The notes beneath the pieces are model-generated. The model was not told the origin of the DNA. It saw only the letters and a program-made list of their open reading frames with translations, and made no database searches. Both the position numbers and the translations under genes were made by a program. From Phocaeicola coprocola DSM 17136 (GTDB lineage Bacteria; Bacteroidota; Bacteroidia; Bacteroidales; Bacteroidaceae): DNA of 64,000 bases. Shown here in pieces: positions 16,641 to 24,554 of this stretch (positions are counted from its first letter, which is position 1; each line of letters begins with the position of its first letter). Location of the stretch: contig NZ_DS981484.1 in the NCBI RefSeq assembly GCF_000154845.1, forward strand, positions 1 to 64,000, read 5' to 3'.

Positions 16641-16675
16641 GACAATATTTGTGTCAAAAGTTCTACAAATGTAGA
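16641..16675. other. Two adjacent palindromes in a gene-free stretch (16487-16843)
   Basis: GACA-N7-TGTC (16641-16655) is followed by TCTACA-aa-TGTAGA (16662-16675). The second resembles TACA/TGTA operators bound by BlaI/MecI-type repressors, and on the minus strand it contains a TACATTTG element. No gene starts nearby in a position to use it. The rest of the 357-base gap is AT-rich and holds only the DUF2582 promoter. Confidence 0.4.
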
Positions 16676-16843
16676 CATTATACAGACCCAATATACAAAA
16701 AACAACACTAAAGGTACGTTGATTCTTGCTTGAAACCGATATTTCTTTGTACAAAAAATAGAAAAACATCATGAAGAATAGTCAGAAATATCAGCATAAA
16801 TTTCTTCTTTCTTCATGAATTTTTCTCCTTTGTGGGATATTTC

Positions 16844-17311
16844 TTAAATCTTACCTTCATTTTCCAGAAACTCACCAAATATGCGAGCTGCTGTTTCTAC
16901 CATCCGGGCGCAAGGACGTTTCGCATAATACTGAGGAGTGCGTGCTTCTGGAGTAGAGACAATGGGTTCCTTTTTAGACAAGCCAAGTAAATCAGCACAA
17001 CGTAATGCTCCGGTTTCTTTTCTAAACTTATCTGCCAATTCTTGAACTAGGGCATAATTGGCAGCTTTCGCACCTCTGTCAGCACCTTCTAGCGCACAAC
17101 GTTCCAAACCTGCAAGCAGAAACATTCCACATGCGGCTCCACACGTTTCACGCATTCGCCCGATTCCTCCACCAAACGAAGCTGCCATATGCAAAGCCTG
17201 CTCATGCGTAAAACCATATAAATCTGCATAAGCGGCTACAACCGATTGTGAGCAGTTATATCCTTCCTTAAAAAAGTTTACAGCTTTCTCTATACGTTCT
17301 TCTTTTGTCAT
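16844..17311 (-). CDS. C_GCAxxG_C_C family (putative redox) protein
   Basis: 155 residues with the spaced cysteines of the C_GCAxxG_C_C family: Cys20 in GYNCSQSVV, Cys57 and Cys61 in RETCGAACG, and later ones in LRCADLL and RPCARMV. The helical fold is thought to bind a redox centre or disulphide; the function is not established. Its start overlaps the end of the dehydrogenase by 4 bases, so it is the last gene of the rarA operon. No strong terminator was seen downstream. Confidence 0.88.
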   Translation of the reverse strand: MTKEERIEKAVNFFKEGYNCSQSVVAAYADLYGFTHEQALHMAASFGGGIGRMRETCGAACGMFLLAGLERCALEGADRGAKAANYALVQELADKFRKETGALRCADLLGLSKKEPIVSTPEARTPQYYAKRPCARMVETAARIFGEFLENEGKI

Positions 17312-18267
17312 ATTTCAAGTACATTATTAATTGTTCTTCCTTCCATCCACGCTTTCAGGTTTTCCACAGCCTGGTTCATCAAACGCATGCGCGACTCACG
17401 GGTAGCCCAAGCTATATGAGGAGTAATGAAGCAATTCTTCAGTTTAAGAAGCGGATTACCATTAGGCACAGGTTCCGAAGAGAGCACATCCAGTCCGGCT
17501 CCCAATAACTTGCCGCTCAGCAAAGCCTGTTCCAAAGCTTTTTCATCTATTAACCCTCCACGACTTGTATTGATTAGTATCGCACCTTGCTTCATTAGTG
17601 AAAGGCGAAATGAATTTACCATTTCTTTGTTTTCTGCCGTCAAAGGACAATGTAAACTAACGACATCACATGCAGAAAACAATTCATTAAGTGTCACTTT
17701 TTGGTATTTCTTAGGCAAACTTTTCTTTGGCTTGCTGGTATACACCCAAACTTCCATCCCCAAAGCTTCAGCTATTTGCGCAGTAGCCTGACCTGTATTT
17801 CCAAAACCAACAATCCCGATTTTCTTTCCGGCCAGTTCTATCAATGGTGTATTCCAGTAACAAAAATCGGGCTGTGCACTCCATACTCCATTATGCACTT
17901 CATGTGCATAATGAGCTACTCGTTGTGTAATATTCAACAAATGCGCAATAGCCATCTGGGCAACCGATTGTGTACTATATGCAGGAATATTGGTAACAAC
18001 GATTCCACGCTGGCGAGCCACATCCAGATCAACAACATTATATCCTGTTGCCAAAACTCCTATATACTTCAGCTTTGGCAATAAATTCAAAATAAATCCA
18101 TCAAGTATCGTTTTATTAGTCAACACAACTTCCGCATCTTTTGCACGCCGAACCACATCCAATTGAGCCGTCCTATCGTGCACTACGACTTCTCCCAGTT
18201 CTTCCAATTCCTCCCACCTTCTTTCTCCCGGATTCAGTGTATAAGCATCTAAAACAACTATTTTCAT
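17308..18267 (-). CDS. D-2-hydroxyacid dehydrogenase
   Basis: NAD(P)-dependent reductase/dehydrogenase of 2-oxo/2-hydroxy acids, glycerate/hydroxypyruvate reductase-like. 319 residues. The Rossmann motif GIVGFGNTGQATAQIAEAL is at about 146-164. Catalytic Arg is in NTSRGGLIDEKAL, Glu in the following helix and His in ITPHIAWATRES. It lies 15 bases after rarA and overlaps the next gene by 4. Substrate is not determinable from sequence. Confidence 0.88.
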   Translation of the reverse strand: MKIVVLDAYTLNPGERRWEELEELGEVVVHDRTAQLDVVRRAKDAEVVLTNKTILDGFILNLLPKLKYIGVLATGYNVVDLDVARQRGIVVTNIPAYSTQSVAQMAIAHLLNITQRVAHYAHEVHNGVWSAQPDFCYWNTPLIELAGKKIGIVGFGNTGQATAQIAEALGMEVWVYTSKPKKSLPKKYQKVTLNELFSACDVVSLHCPLTAENKEMVNSFRLSLMKQGAILINTSRGGLIDEKALEQALLSGKLLGAGLDVLSSEPVPNGNPLLKLKNCFITPHIAWATRESRMRLMNQAVENLKAWMEGRTINNVLEI

Positions 18268-18282
18268 AACTATATCTTAAAT

Positions 18283-19557
18283 TTATTCTTTAAAGCGATC
18301 GCCCCACAACTGTACCATACGATCTTTTAATTTAGCTTCTGAAGGATTTTCCTGTGCATGCCAAAGACGATTATGACATACTTCATCGGGTAAAAACTGT
18401 TGTTTCACAAAATTGCCCTTATAAGCATGAGCATACTTATATTCCTTTCCATATCCTAACTGCTTCATCAGCTTAGTCGGAGCATTACGTAAATGAAGCG
18501 GAACCGGAAGATTCCCTGTCTGACGAACCAGCTCAAGAGCAGAATTAATCCCTTCGTAGGCAGAGTTGCTTTTGGGACTTGTTGCCAGATAAACTGTAGC
18601 CTCAGCCAACGGAATTCTTCCTTCCGGCCAACCGATTTTCATCACGGCATCGAAAGCTGCGTTTGCAAGCAGCAATGCATTCGGATTAGCAAGACCGATA
18701 TCTTCGGAAGCAGAAATGACAAGACGGCGCGCAATAAAAGCAGGATCTTCCCCACCCTCTACCATACGTGCAAGCCAGTACAATGCCCCATCCGGATCGC
18801 TTCCTCGAATAGACTTAATAAAAGCAGAAATAATGTCGTAGTGCATTTCTCCATCTTTGTCATAAGCCAGCGGATTCTGCTGCAAACGCTCCACAACCTT
18901 ATCATCTGTTATCACAACAGGCACGTTATCGTCTGCTTCTACTACCAGCTCCAGTATATTCAACAGTTTTCGGGCATCTCCTCCCGAATAACGTAGCATA
19001 GCATCTGTTTCACGCAATTCCACTTGTTTCTCTTTCAGAATAACATCCGTAGTTATCGCATGATGCAACAGTTCAAGCAAGTCATCTTTTTCAAGAGATT
19101 TCAATACATAAAGCTGGCAACGGGAAAGCAAGGGACGGATTACCTCAAATGAAGGATTTTCAGTTGTTGCCCCTATCAAGGTAACTACTCCTGTTTCTAC
19201 TGCTCCCAGTAACGAATCTTGTTGCGATTTACTGAAACGATGTATTTCATCGATAAAAAGAATGGGACTCTGTTGCGAAAAAAAACGATTGCTCCGTGCC
19301 TTATCAATAACATCACGTACATCTTTCACTCCCGACGTAACTGCACTCAATGTATAAAAAGGAGTTTCCAGGCGGTTTGCAATAATCTGTGCCAACGTAG
19401 TCTTTCCCACGCCCGGAGGCCCCCATAAAATAAAAGAAGAGATGCGTCCGGAATCAATCATCCTTCTCAGCACCGCCCCTTCTCCTACCAAATGTTTTTG
19501 TCCTATATAGTCGTCCAGTGTCTTCGGACGCATGCGTTCAGCCAATGGTTGAGCCAT
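18283..19557 (-). CDS. rarA: Replication-associated recombination protein A (RarA/MgsA)
   Basis: AAA+ ATPase of the clamp-loader family that acts at stalled replication forks. 424 residues. Walker A GPPGVGKTTLAQ (about 46), Walker B ILFIDEIHRF and sensor 1 GATTENPSFE are clear. The C-terminal MgsA tetramerisation domain includes GSDPDGALYWLARM and ASEDIGLANP. It is first in an operon with the dehydrogenase and the C_GCAxxG protein. A TATTTTTG element at 19613-19620 is a likely promoter. Confidence 0.95.
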   Translation of the reverse strand: MAQPLAERMRPKTLDDYIGQKHLVGEGAVLRRMIDSGRISSFILWGPPGVGKTTLAQIIANRLETPFYTLSAVTSGVKDVRDVIDKARSNRFFSQQSPILFIDEIHRFSKSQQDSLLGAVETGVVTLIGATTENPSFEVIRPLLSRCQLYVLKSLEKDDLLELLHHAITTDVILKEKQVELRETDAMLRYSGGDARKLLNILELVVEADDNVPVVITDDKVVERLQQNPLAYDKDGEMHYDIISAFIKSIRGSDPDGALYWLARMVEGGEDPAFIARRLVISASEDIGLANPNALLLANAAFDAVMKIGWPEGRIPLAEATVYLATSPKSNSAYEGINSALELVRQTGNLPVPLHLRNAPTKLMKQLGYGKEYKYAHAYKGNFVKQQFLPDEVCHNRLWHAQENPSEAKLKDRMVQLWGDRFKE

Positions 19558-19612
19558 AATATTCTATTTTTTGGAATTTCCTGTATCTTGTATTATATTG
19601 AGAAAAGTTTTT

Positions 19613-19620
19613 CAAAAATA
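19613..19620 (-). promoter_or_regulatory. -7 promoter element (TATTTTTG) for rarA
   Basis: Minus-strand TATTTTTG lies between the small-RNA terminator (19658-19690) and rarA, so rarA need not depend on upstream transcription. No -33 at normal spacing. Confidence 0.45.
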
Positions 19621-19657
19621 AGAAATTATTCTTTTAGAAAGTTCACAAAAAGGCAAT

Positions 19658-19690
19658 AAAAAAAGCCTCTTTTCACAAAGAAGCTTTTTT
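19658..19690 (-). terminator. Minus-strand intrinsic terminator upstream of rarA
   Basis: On the minus strand AAAAAGCTTCTTT and AAAGAGGCTTTTT pair at all 13 positions (one T:G wobble) and end in a T run. On the plus strand one pair would be C:A. It must end a transcript starting in 19692-20018. Confidence 0.75.
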
Positions 19691-19856
19691 AAGTTTTCAA
19701 TAGGTATTAGTTTTTTTTAAGGTAAAAAGATTGTTTTCAGGATAACGCTACAAAGATGAGAGCTTTTTTTGAACTAAACAAATAAAAAACTATGTCTTAA
19801 AACACGTTTATCGTTTTTCTTTGTTTACATTCTGTCAAACTCCCCCTCCTCAATAG
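19658..19856 (-). ncRNA. Candidate rod-shaped small RNA, possibly 6S-like
   Basis: No protein frame fills this 520-base gap. On the minus strand a TATCTTTG element (19862-19869) is followed about 170 bases later by a terminator hairpin that is fully paired only on this strand. Between them, nested pairings form one long rod: 19851-54/19730-33, 19847-50/19739-42, 19840-42/19758-60, 19835-39/19768-73, 19820-27/19775-82, 19814-18/19784-89 and 19801-05/19793-96, with a large one-sided bulge at 19743-19757. Length (about 200 nt), rod shape and internal bulge recall 6S RNA. Many pairings are short and AT-rich and were found by hand, so identity is tentative. Confidence 0.4.
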
Positions 19857-19861
19857 TATGA

Positions 19862-19869
19862 CAAAGATA
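19862..19869 (-). promoter_or_regulatory. -7 promoter element (TATCTTTG) for the candidate small RNA
   Basis: Minus-strand TATCTTTG in the gene-free region between rarA and glnS; the predicted start is near 19856. Confidence 0.5.
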
Positions 19870-20018
19870 TAAAATCTTTCTTAAAATAAAGAGTTTGCAG
19901 CCTTTTTTCTCTCTTTTGTAAAAATAATACATATTTGCTACCTTATAAAAAAGAATTTATTTTATAGTTTAGTAAACAGTATCACCTCTCTTTTATAGGT
20001 AGTTCAGGAAAGAATCAT

Positions 20019-20026
20019 TATTTTTG
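20019..20026 (+). promoter_or_regulatory. -7 promoter element (TATTTTTG) for glnS
   Basis: TATTTTTG, 51 bases before the glnS ATG. The rest of 19870-20077 is AT-rich with nothing else recognised. Confidence 0.55.
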
Positions 20027-20077
20027 CACACAAAAGCGCGAAAACGCAAAAAAGTAAAAGTGTAAAACGAAAACGCT

Positions 20078-21817
20078 ATGACAGAAATGAACGTAACGGA
20101 AAGTTCTGAAAAGAAAAGCCTGAACTTTATTGAGCAGATTGTTGAAAAAGATTTAAAGGAGGGAAAAAACGGAGGAAGAATACAAACCCGATTCCCGCCT
20201 GAGCCAAACGGATATTTACACATTGGCCATGCTAAGGCTATTTGCATGGACTTCGGTATTGCCCAACGATATGGTGGAGTATGCAACTTGCGTTTTGACG
20301 ATACAAATCCTACAAAAGAAGATGTAGAATATGTAGAAGCGATAAAAGAAGATATTCAGTGGTTGGGATACCAGTGGGGAAATGAATATTATGCTTCCGA
20401 CTATTTCCAACAATTATGGGACTTTGCCATCCGTCTTATCAAGGAAGGTAAAGCATATATAGACGAACAAACTTCAGAAGAAATTGCAGCCCAAAAAGGA
20501 ACTCCTACACAACCGGGAGTAGAAAGTCCATACCGTAACCGACCGATAGAGGAAAGCCTTGAATTGTTCCAGAAAATGAACAACGGCGAAATAGAGGAAG
20601 GTAAAATGGTGCTCCGTGCCAAGATAGATATGGCCAATCCTAATATGCACTTCCGCGATCCTATTATCTACCGTGTAGTAAAAACTCCTCACCACCGTAC
20701 GGGTGATAAATGGAAAGCATATCCTATGTACGATTTCGCACACGGACAGAGCGATTTCTTCGAAGGAGTAACTCACTCATTGTGTACGTTGGAGTTTGTT
20801 GTACACCGTCCGTTGTATGACTTGTTCGTCGATTGGGTAAAAGACGGAAAAGATCTTGACGATAACCGTCCTCACCAGTATGAGTTCAACAAGCTGAATT
20901 TGAGCTACACGCTGATGAGTAAGCGTAACTTGCTGATTCTAGTAAAAGAAGGACTGGTAAACGGCTGGGACGATCCTCGTATGCCGACTATTTGCGCATT
21001 CCGCCGCAGAGGATATTCTCCGGAATCTATCCGCAAGTTTATCGATAAGATCGGTTATACCACCTACGATGCCTTGAACGATTTCGCATTGCTGGAAAGT
21101 GCTGTTCGTGAAGACTTGAATGCACGTTCTACACGAGTATCAGCTGTTTTGAATCCGGTAAAACTGATCTTGACTAACTATCCGGAAGGAAAAGTAGAAG
21201 AAATGGAAGCCATCAATAATCCGGAAGATCCGAACTCTCCTACTCATACTATTGAGTTCAGCCGTGAATTATGGATGGAACGTGAAGACTTTATGGAAGA
21301 TGCTCCAAAAAAATTCTTCCGTATGACTCCGGGACAGGAAGTTCGTCTGAAAAATGCATATATCGTAAAATGTACCGGATGCAAGAAAGACGAAAACGGA
21401 AACATCGTAGAAGTATACGCCGAATACGATCCGAATACCAAGAGCGGAATGCCAGAAGCTAACCGTAAAGTGAAAGGTACACTGCACTGGGTAAGCTGCA
21501 ATCATTGCTTGAAAGCAGAAGTACGCTTGTACGACCGCTTGTGGAAAGTAGAAAATCCTCGTGATGAAATGGCTGCTATCCGCGAAGCCAAGAACTGTTC
21601 AGCGTTGGAAGCTATGCAGGAAATGATAAATCCAGACTCGCTGAAAGTTTTGAAGGAATGTTATGTAGAAAAGTTCCTTGCAGATGCAAAACCGCTTGAC
21701 TACTTGCAGTTCCAGCGTATCGGATACTTTAATGTTGACAAAGATTCTACCCCTGAACACTTGGTATTTAACCGTACCGTATCACTTAAAGATACCTGGA
21801 GTAAGATCAACAAATAA
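20078..21817 (+). CDS. glnS: Glutaminyl-tRNA synthetase
   Basis: Class I aminoacyl-tRNA synthetase that charges tRNA-Gln. 579 residues. The HIGH signature is in PPEPNGYLHIGHAKA (about 47) and the KMSKS-type loop in LMSKR (about 288). FDDTNPTKEDVEYVEAI is typical of GlnRS rather than GluRS. Near the C-terminus, CTGCKK (about 429) and SCNHC (about 474) form two CxxC pairs that might bind zinc. Transcribed alone, and followed by an unusually long layered hairpin at 21848-21938. Confidence 0.96.
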   Translation: MTEMNVTESSEKKSLNFIEQIVEKDLKEGKNGGRIQTRFPPEPNGYLHIGHAKAICMDFGIAQRYGGVCNLRFDDTNPTKEDVEYVEAIKEDIQWLGYQWGNEYYASDYFQQLWDFAIRLIKEGKAYIDEQTSEEIAAQKGTPTQPGVESPYRNRPIEESLELFQKMNNGEIEEGKMVLRAKIDMANPNMHFRDPIIYRVVKTPHHRTGDKWKAYPMYDFAHGQSDFFEGVTHSLCTLEFVVHRPLYDLFVDWVKDGKDLDDNRPHQYEFNKLNLSYTLMSKRNLLILVKEGLVNGWDDPRMPTICAFRRRGYSPESIRKFIDKIGYTTYDALNDFALLESAVREDLNARSTRVSAVLNPVKLILTNYPEGKVEEMEAINNPEDPNSPTHTIEFSRELWMEREDFMEDAPKKFFRMTPGQEVRLKNAYIVKCTGCKKDENGNIVEVYAEYDPNTKSGMPEANRKVKGTLHWVSCNHCLKAEVRLYDRLWKVENPRDEMAAIREAKNCSALEAMQEMINPDSLKVLKECYVEKFLADAKPLDYLQFQRIGYFNVDKDSTPEHLVFNRTVSLKDTWSKINK

Positions 21818-21847
21818 AATATAGACATATTCATAAAACCGGAAACA

Positions 21848-21938
21848 CAGATTATGCAAAGCACTACGTAGAAGGGCGTATTTTTCTGACAAAATACATT
21901 CCTCCTGACTACGGAACAATTTGCATAATCTGCGTTTT
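21848..21938 (+). terminator. Long layered hairpin and T run after glnS
   Basis: Four nested helices stack: 21848-60/21920-32 (13 bp), 21868-71/21909-12, 21873-75/21904-06 and 21878-84/21891-97 (7 bp, 6-base loop), followed by CG and six T. It is much longer than an ordinary terminator and occupies most of the gap between glnS and the TPR gene. Confidence 0.65.
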
Positions 21939-21967
21939 TTATTTTACCTTTTAAATAAATAACAACC

Positions 21968-23425
21968 ATGAAAGATGACTTGTCTTCTATTTTCCACAAA
22001 CCAGAATTTAAAGAACTTCTGGCTAAATATGCAGATATGCTGGACAATCATACCAGTGTTTATTTTGAAGCCGACGAAATCACCCTATTGGCAGAATTCT
22101 ATGCAAGCATGGGAAATATAAAGGCTTCGGAAGAAGTAGTGGACTATGGGCTGTCACTTCATCCCGATAATTTAGATATACTGATATTTAAATGTCATAA
22201 TCTTATAGCAAAAGGTAATACCAACGATGCTCAATGCATATTAAATACTATAACCGACCAAAACGACTACGAAGTCAGGTTGCTACAGGCTGAACTTTAT
22301 CTGGCACAAAAGCGTACTCAAGAAGCTGATGCACTGCTAGATCAGCTTTACCAAGACGAAAAAGACATAGACACAATGCTCGACATTGCACATGTGTATA
22401 TGGACGACCACCAGAAGAAAAAAGCCCATTACTGGCTGGAAAAGGCATACAGCGAAGCTCCGGAAAACATAGGAGTATTGGAAGAAATGGCTTCATACCA
22501 CTTCAGTTTCGGCAATCCGGAAGAAGCCGTGAAACTATATAACCAGCTACTTGACGAAGCTCCCTATACACTCGATTTCTGGCACAATCTGATACGTTGC
22601 TATATCCGTATGTACCAATCAGAAAAAGCGATGGAAGCAATAGATTTTGCTATGGCCATAGATGACACCAATCTGATAACCTGGGAACTGAAAAGCAATT
22701 GTCTTTTGTTGGAAAACGAAATAGACCAGGCACTTGAATGTCTGTTTTATATAGAAAAACATACTACCGAAAAGCCATATATTCAAAATATTATCATGTC
22801 AATATACTTTATCGTACAAGATTATCAGAAAGTATTGGAGTATTCTGACAAGATAATAGCCAGCGGCAAACTTCCTTATTTTGAAATGGCGTCCTTGTAT
22901 CATAAAAGAGGAATTTCTCATTTACGACTCGAGAATCAATCTGCCTGCAAGGAAGATGTAGAACAAGGTCTGGCTTACGACAATCACAGCAGTGAATTAT
23001 ATCTACTGAAAGGTGAATCACATCTGGATGAAAAAAAGCTAGAAGATGCACAAACAGCCTTTCACTATGGTGAGTTGTTTGCCGAGGACGAAGCAGAAGC
23101 GGCAGCTTATATAGGTACAGCCTATTTCCATAATGAATATTGGGAACAGGCATTGGAGTATCTGAGAAAAGAAGAAGAATTAAATCCAGATACCATGCAC
23201 AGTAACTATTATCTGATAGCATACTGTTATTATCGTATGAAAGAAGAAAAACTGACTTTTACCTATCTTGTACGAGGGGCCGTCTTTTCTTCCAGTTCAT
23301 TGAAGAAAGAAGAACCGATATTATCTCCTTTCGAAACCGACGAACATTTCTACGAGCTGGCAAAAGACATTTTTCTGAAAATAAAAAGTGGAGAAATCAA
23401 TCCAATGGAATACCTCAACGAATAA
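21968..23425 (+). CDS. Tetratricopeptide repeat protein
   Basis: 485 residues, acidic, without signal peptide or membrane segment, so probably cytoplasmic. Multiple TPR-like helical pairs run along the whole chain, for example PENIGVLEEMASYHFSFGNP, AMEAIDFAMAIDDTNLITWE and AAAYIGTAYFHNEYWEQALE, spaced roughly 34 residues apart. TPRs mediate protein-protein contacts; no catalytic domain is seen and the partner is unknown. It lies between the glnS terminator and the his promoter, apparently as a single gene. Confidence 0.88.
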   Translation: MKDDLSSIFHKPEFKELLAKYADMLDNHTSVYFEADEITLLAEFYASMGNIKASEEVVDYGLSLHPDNLDILIFKCHNLIAKGNTNDAQCILNTITDQNDYEVRLLQAELYLAQKRTQEADALLDQLYQDEKDIDTMLDIAHVYMDDHQKKKAHYWLEKAYSEAPENIGVLEEMASYHFSFGNPEEAVKLYNQLLDEAPYTLDFWHNLIRCYIRMYQSEKAMEAIDFAMAIDDTNLITWELKSNCLLLENEIDQALECLFYIEKHTTEKPYIQNIIMSIYFIVQDYQKVLEYSDKIIASGKLPYFEMASLYHKRGISHLRLENQSACKEDVEQGLAYDNHSSELYLLKGESHLDEKKLEDAQTAFHYGELFAEDEAEAAAYIGTAYFHNEYWEQALEYLRKEEELNPDTMHSNYYLIAYCYYRMKEEKLTFTYLVRGAVFSSSSLKKEEPILSPFETDEHFYELAKDIFLKIKSGEINPMEYLNE

Positions 23426-23471
23426 AGCAATAATAAAATTGAAAGTAAAAGTAAAGTTTTTCTGATAAATA

Positions 23472-23503
23472 TTTGGATTTTATATTTAAACAGTTTACAT
23501 TTG
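23472..23503 (+). promoter_or_regulatory. his operon promoter (TTTG-N20-TACATTTG)
   Basis: TTTG at 23472-23475 and TACATTTG at 23496-23503 give the textbook Bacteroides spacing; the start should be near 23510, just ahead of the leader peptide. Confidence 0.8.
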
Positions 23504-23528
23504 CCATACACAAATAAAAGAAATATTT

Positions 23529-23585
23529 ATGAACAATAATCTAACTATTCGCCATCATCATTCTCCTGACGTTAACATACGGTAG
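23529..23585 (+). CDS. hisL: his operon leader peptide
   Basis: An 18-codon frame, MNNNLTIRHHHSPDVNIR, with three consecutive His codons (CAT CAT CAT, 23553-23561) between the his promoter and an intrinsic terminator. This is the classic arrangement for histidine attenuation: scarcity of charged tRNA-His stalls the ribosome at these codons. The stop codon (23583-23585) lies inside the segment that can form the anti-terminator, so a ribosome finishing the peptide would mask it and allow termination. Confidence 0.85.
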   Translation: MNNNLTIRHHHSPDVNIR

Positions 23586-23646
23586 GCTGAGGTGTCGTAT
23601 AGCTACAAAAATATCAAAGGCTTGCCGTTTCGGTAAGCCTTTTTTT
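23580..23646 (+). promoter_or_regulatory. his attenuator (anti-terminator/terminator pair)
   Basis: Terminator: AGGCTTGCCG (23618-23627) pairs with CGGTAAGCCT (23631-23640), followed by six T. Alternative: CGGTAGGCT (23580-23588) can pair over nine positions, using G:U pairs, with GGCTTGCCG of the same left arm, so the two structures exclude each other. This anti-terminator overlaps the leader stop codon. Confidence 0.75.
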
Positions 23647-23673
23647 GTTTGATAACTTAAAACTTTACAGAAT

Positions 23674-24525
23674 ATGCTTAGAATTGCCGTACAATCAAAA
23701 GGCCGTTTATTTGAAGACACAATGGCCTTATTTGCAGAAGCAGACATCAAACTTTCTACGTCCAAACGCACGTTGCTCACACAATCGTCCAATTTTCCGA
23801 TAGAGGTCTTGTTCCTGCGTGACGATGATATTCCACAAAGTGTAGCAAGCGGAGTGGCCGATTTAGGTATTGTAGGAGAAAATGAATTTGTAGAACGTAA
23901 GGAAAAAGCTGATATCATTTACCGACTGGGATTCAGTAAATGCAGATTGTCGCTGGCAGTCCATAAAGAAGAAGAATATAACGGACCATCATGGTTCAAC
24001 GGGAAGAAAATTGCCACATCATATCCCGGCATTCTACAAACTTATCTCGACAAACAAGGGATAAATGCAGATATTCATGTAATTAACGGATCTGTAGAAA
24101 TAGCTCCCGGAATAGGTCTTTCTGATGCCATATTTGATATTGTAAGTTCCGGATCCACTTTGATAAGTAACAACCTGAAAGAGGTGGAAATTGTTATGAA
24201 AAGTGAAGCCTTGCTTATCGGCAATCCCAATCTGACACCGGAAAAGAAAGAAATTCTGGAAGAGCTCTTGTTCCGTATTGAGGCAGTAAAAGCAGCAGAA
24301 GACAAGAAATATGTGCTGATGAATGCACCAACCGATAAAGTAAAAGATATAATCGAAGTCCTTCCTGGAGTAAAAAGTCCTACCATCATGCCACTTGCAA
24401 CCGAAGGATGGAGCAGTGTACATACGGTAATAGATCAGAAATGTTTTTGGGAAATTATCGGAAAGCTGAAAGCGCTTGGAGCACAAGGCATTTTGGTTCT
24501 CCCCATTGAGAAAATGATTTTATAA
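23674..24525 (+). CDS. hisG: ATP phosphoribosyltransferase (long form)
   Basis: First enzyme of histidine synthesis: condenses ATP and PRPP. 283 residues, the long HisG form with a C-terminal ACT-like regulatory domain (about 210-283) through which histidine normally inhibits the enzyme. The N-terminus LRIAVQSKGRLFEDT and the PRPP-binding loop DIVSSGSTLISNNL (about 152-165) are clear. First structural gene after the attenuator; hisD follows after 29 bases. Confidence 0.96.
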   Translation: MLRIAVQSKGRLFEDTMALFAEADIKLSTSKRTLLTQSSNFPIEVLFLRDDDIPQSVASGVADLGIVGENEFVERKEKADIIYRLGFSKCRLSLAVHKEEEYNGPSWFNGKKIATSYPGILQTYLDKQGINADIHVINGSVEIAPGIGLSDAIFDIVSSGSTLISNNLKEVEIVMKSEALLIGNPNLTPEKKEILEELLFRIEAVKAAEDKKYVLMNAPTDKVKDIIEVLPGVKSPTIMPLATEGWSSVHTVIDQKCFWEIIGKLKALGAQGILVLPIEKMIL

Positions 24526-24554
24526 TTAAAGTATCACAGAAAACCAACAACATC

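Noticed and set aside
16512-16772. 86-codon minus-strand frame ahead of the DUF2582 gene
   Set aside because: Composition is AT-driven (Phe/Ile/Lys), it covers the DUF2582 promoter, and has no recognisable domain.
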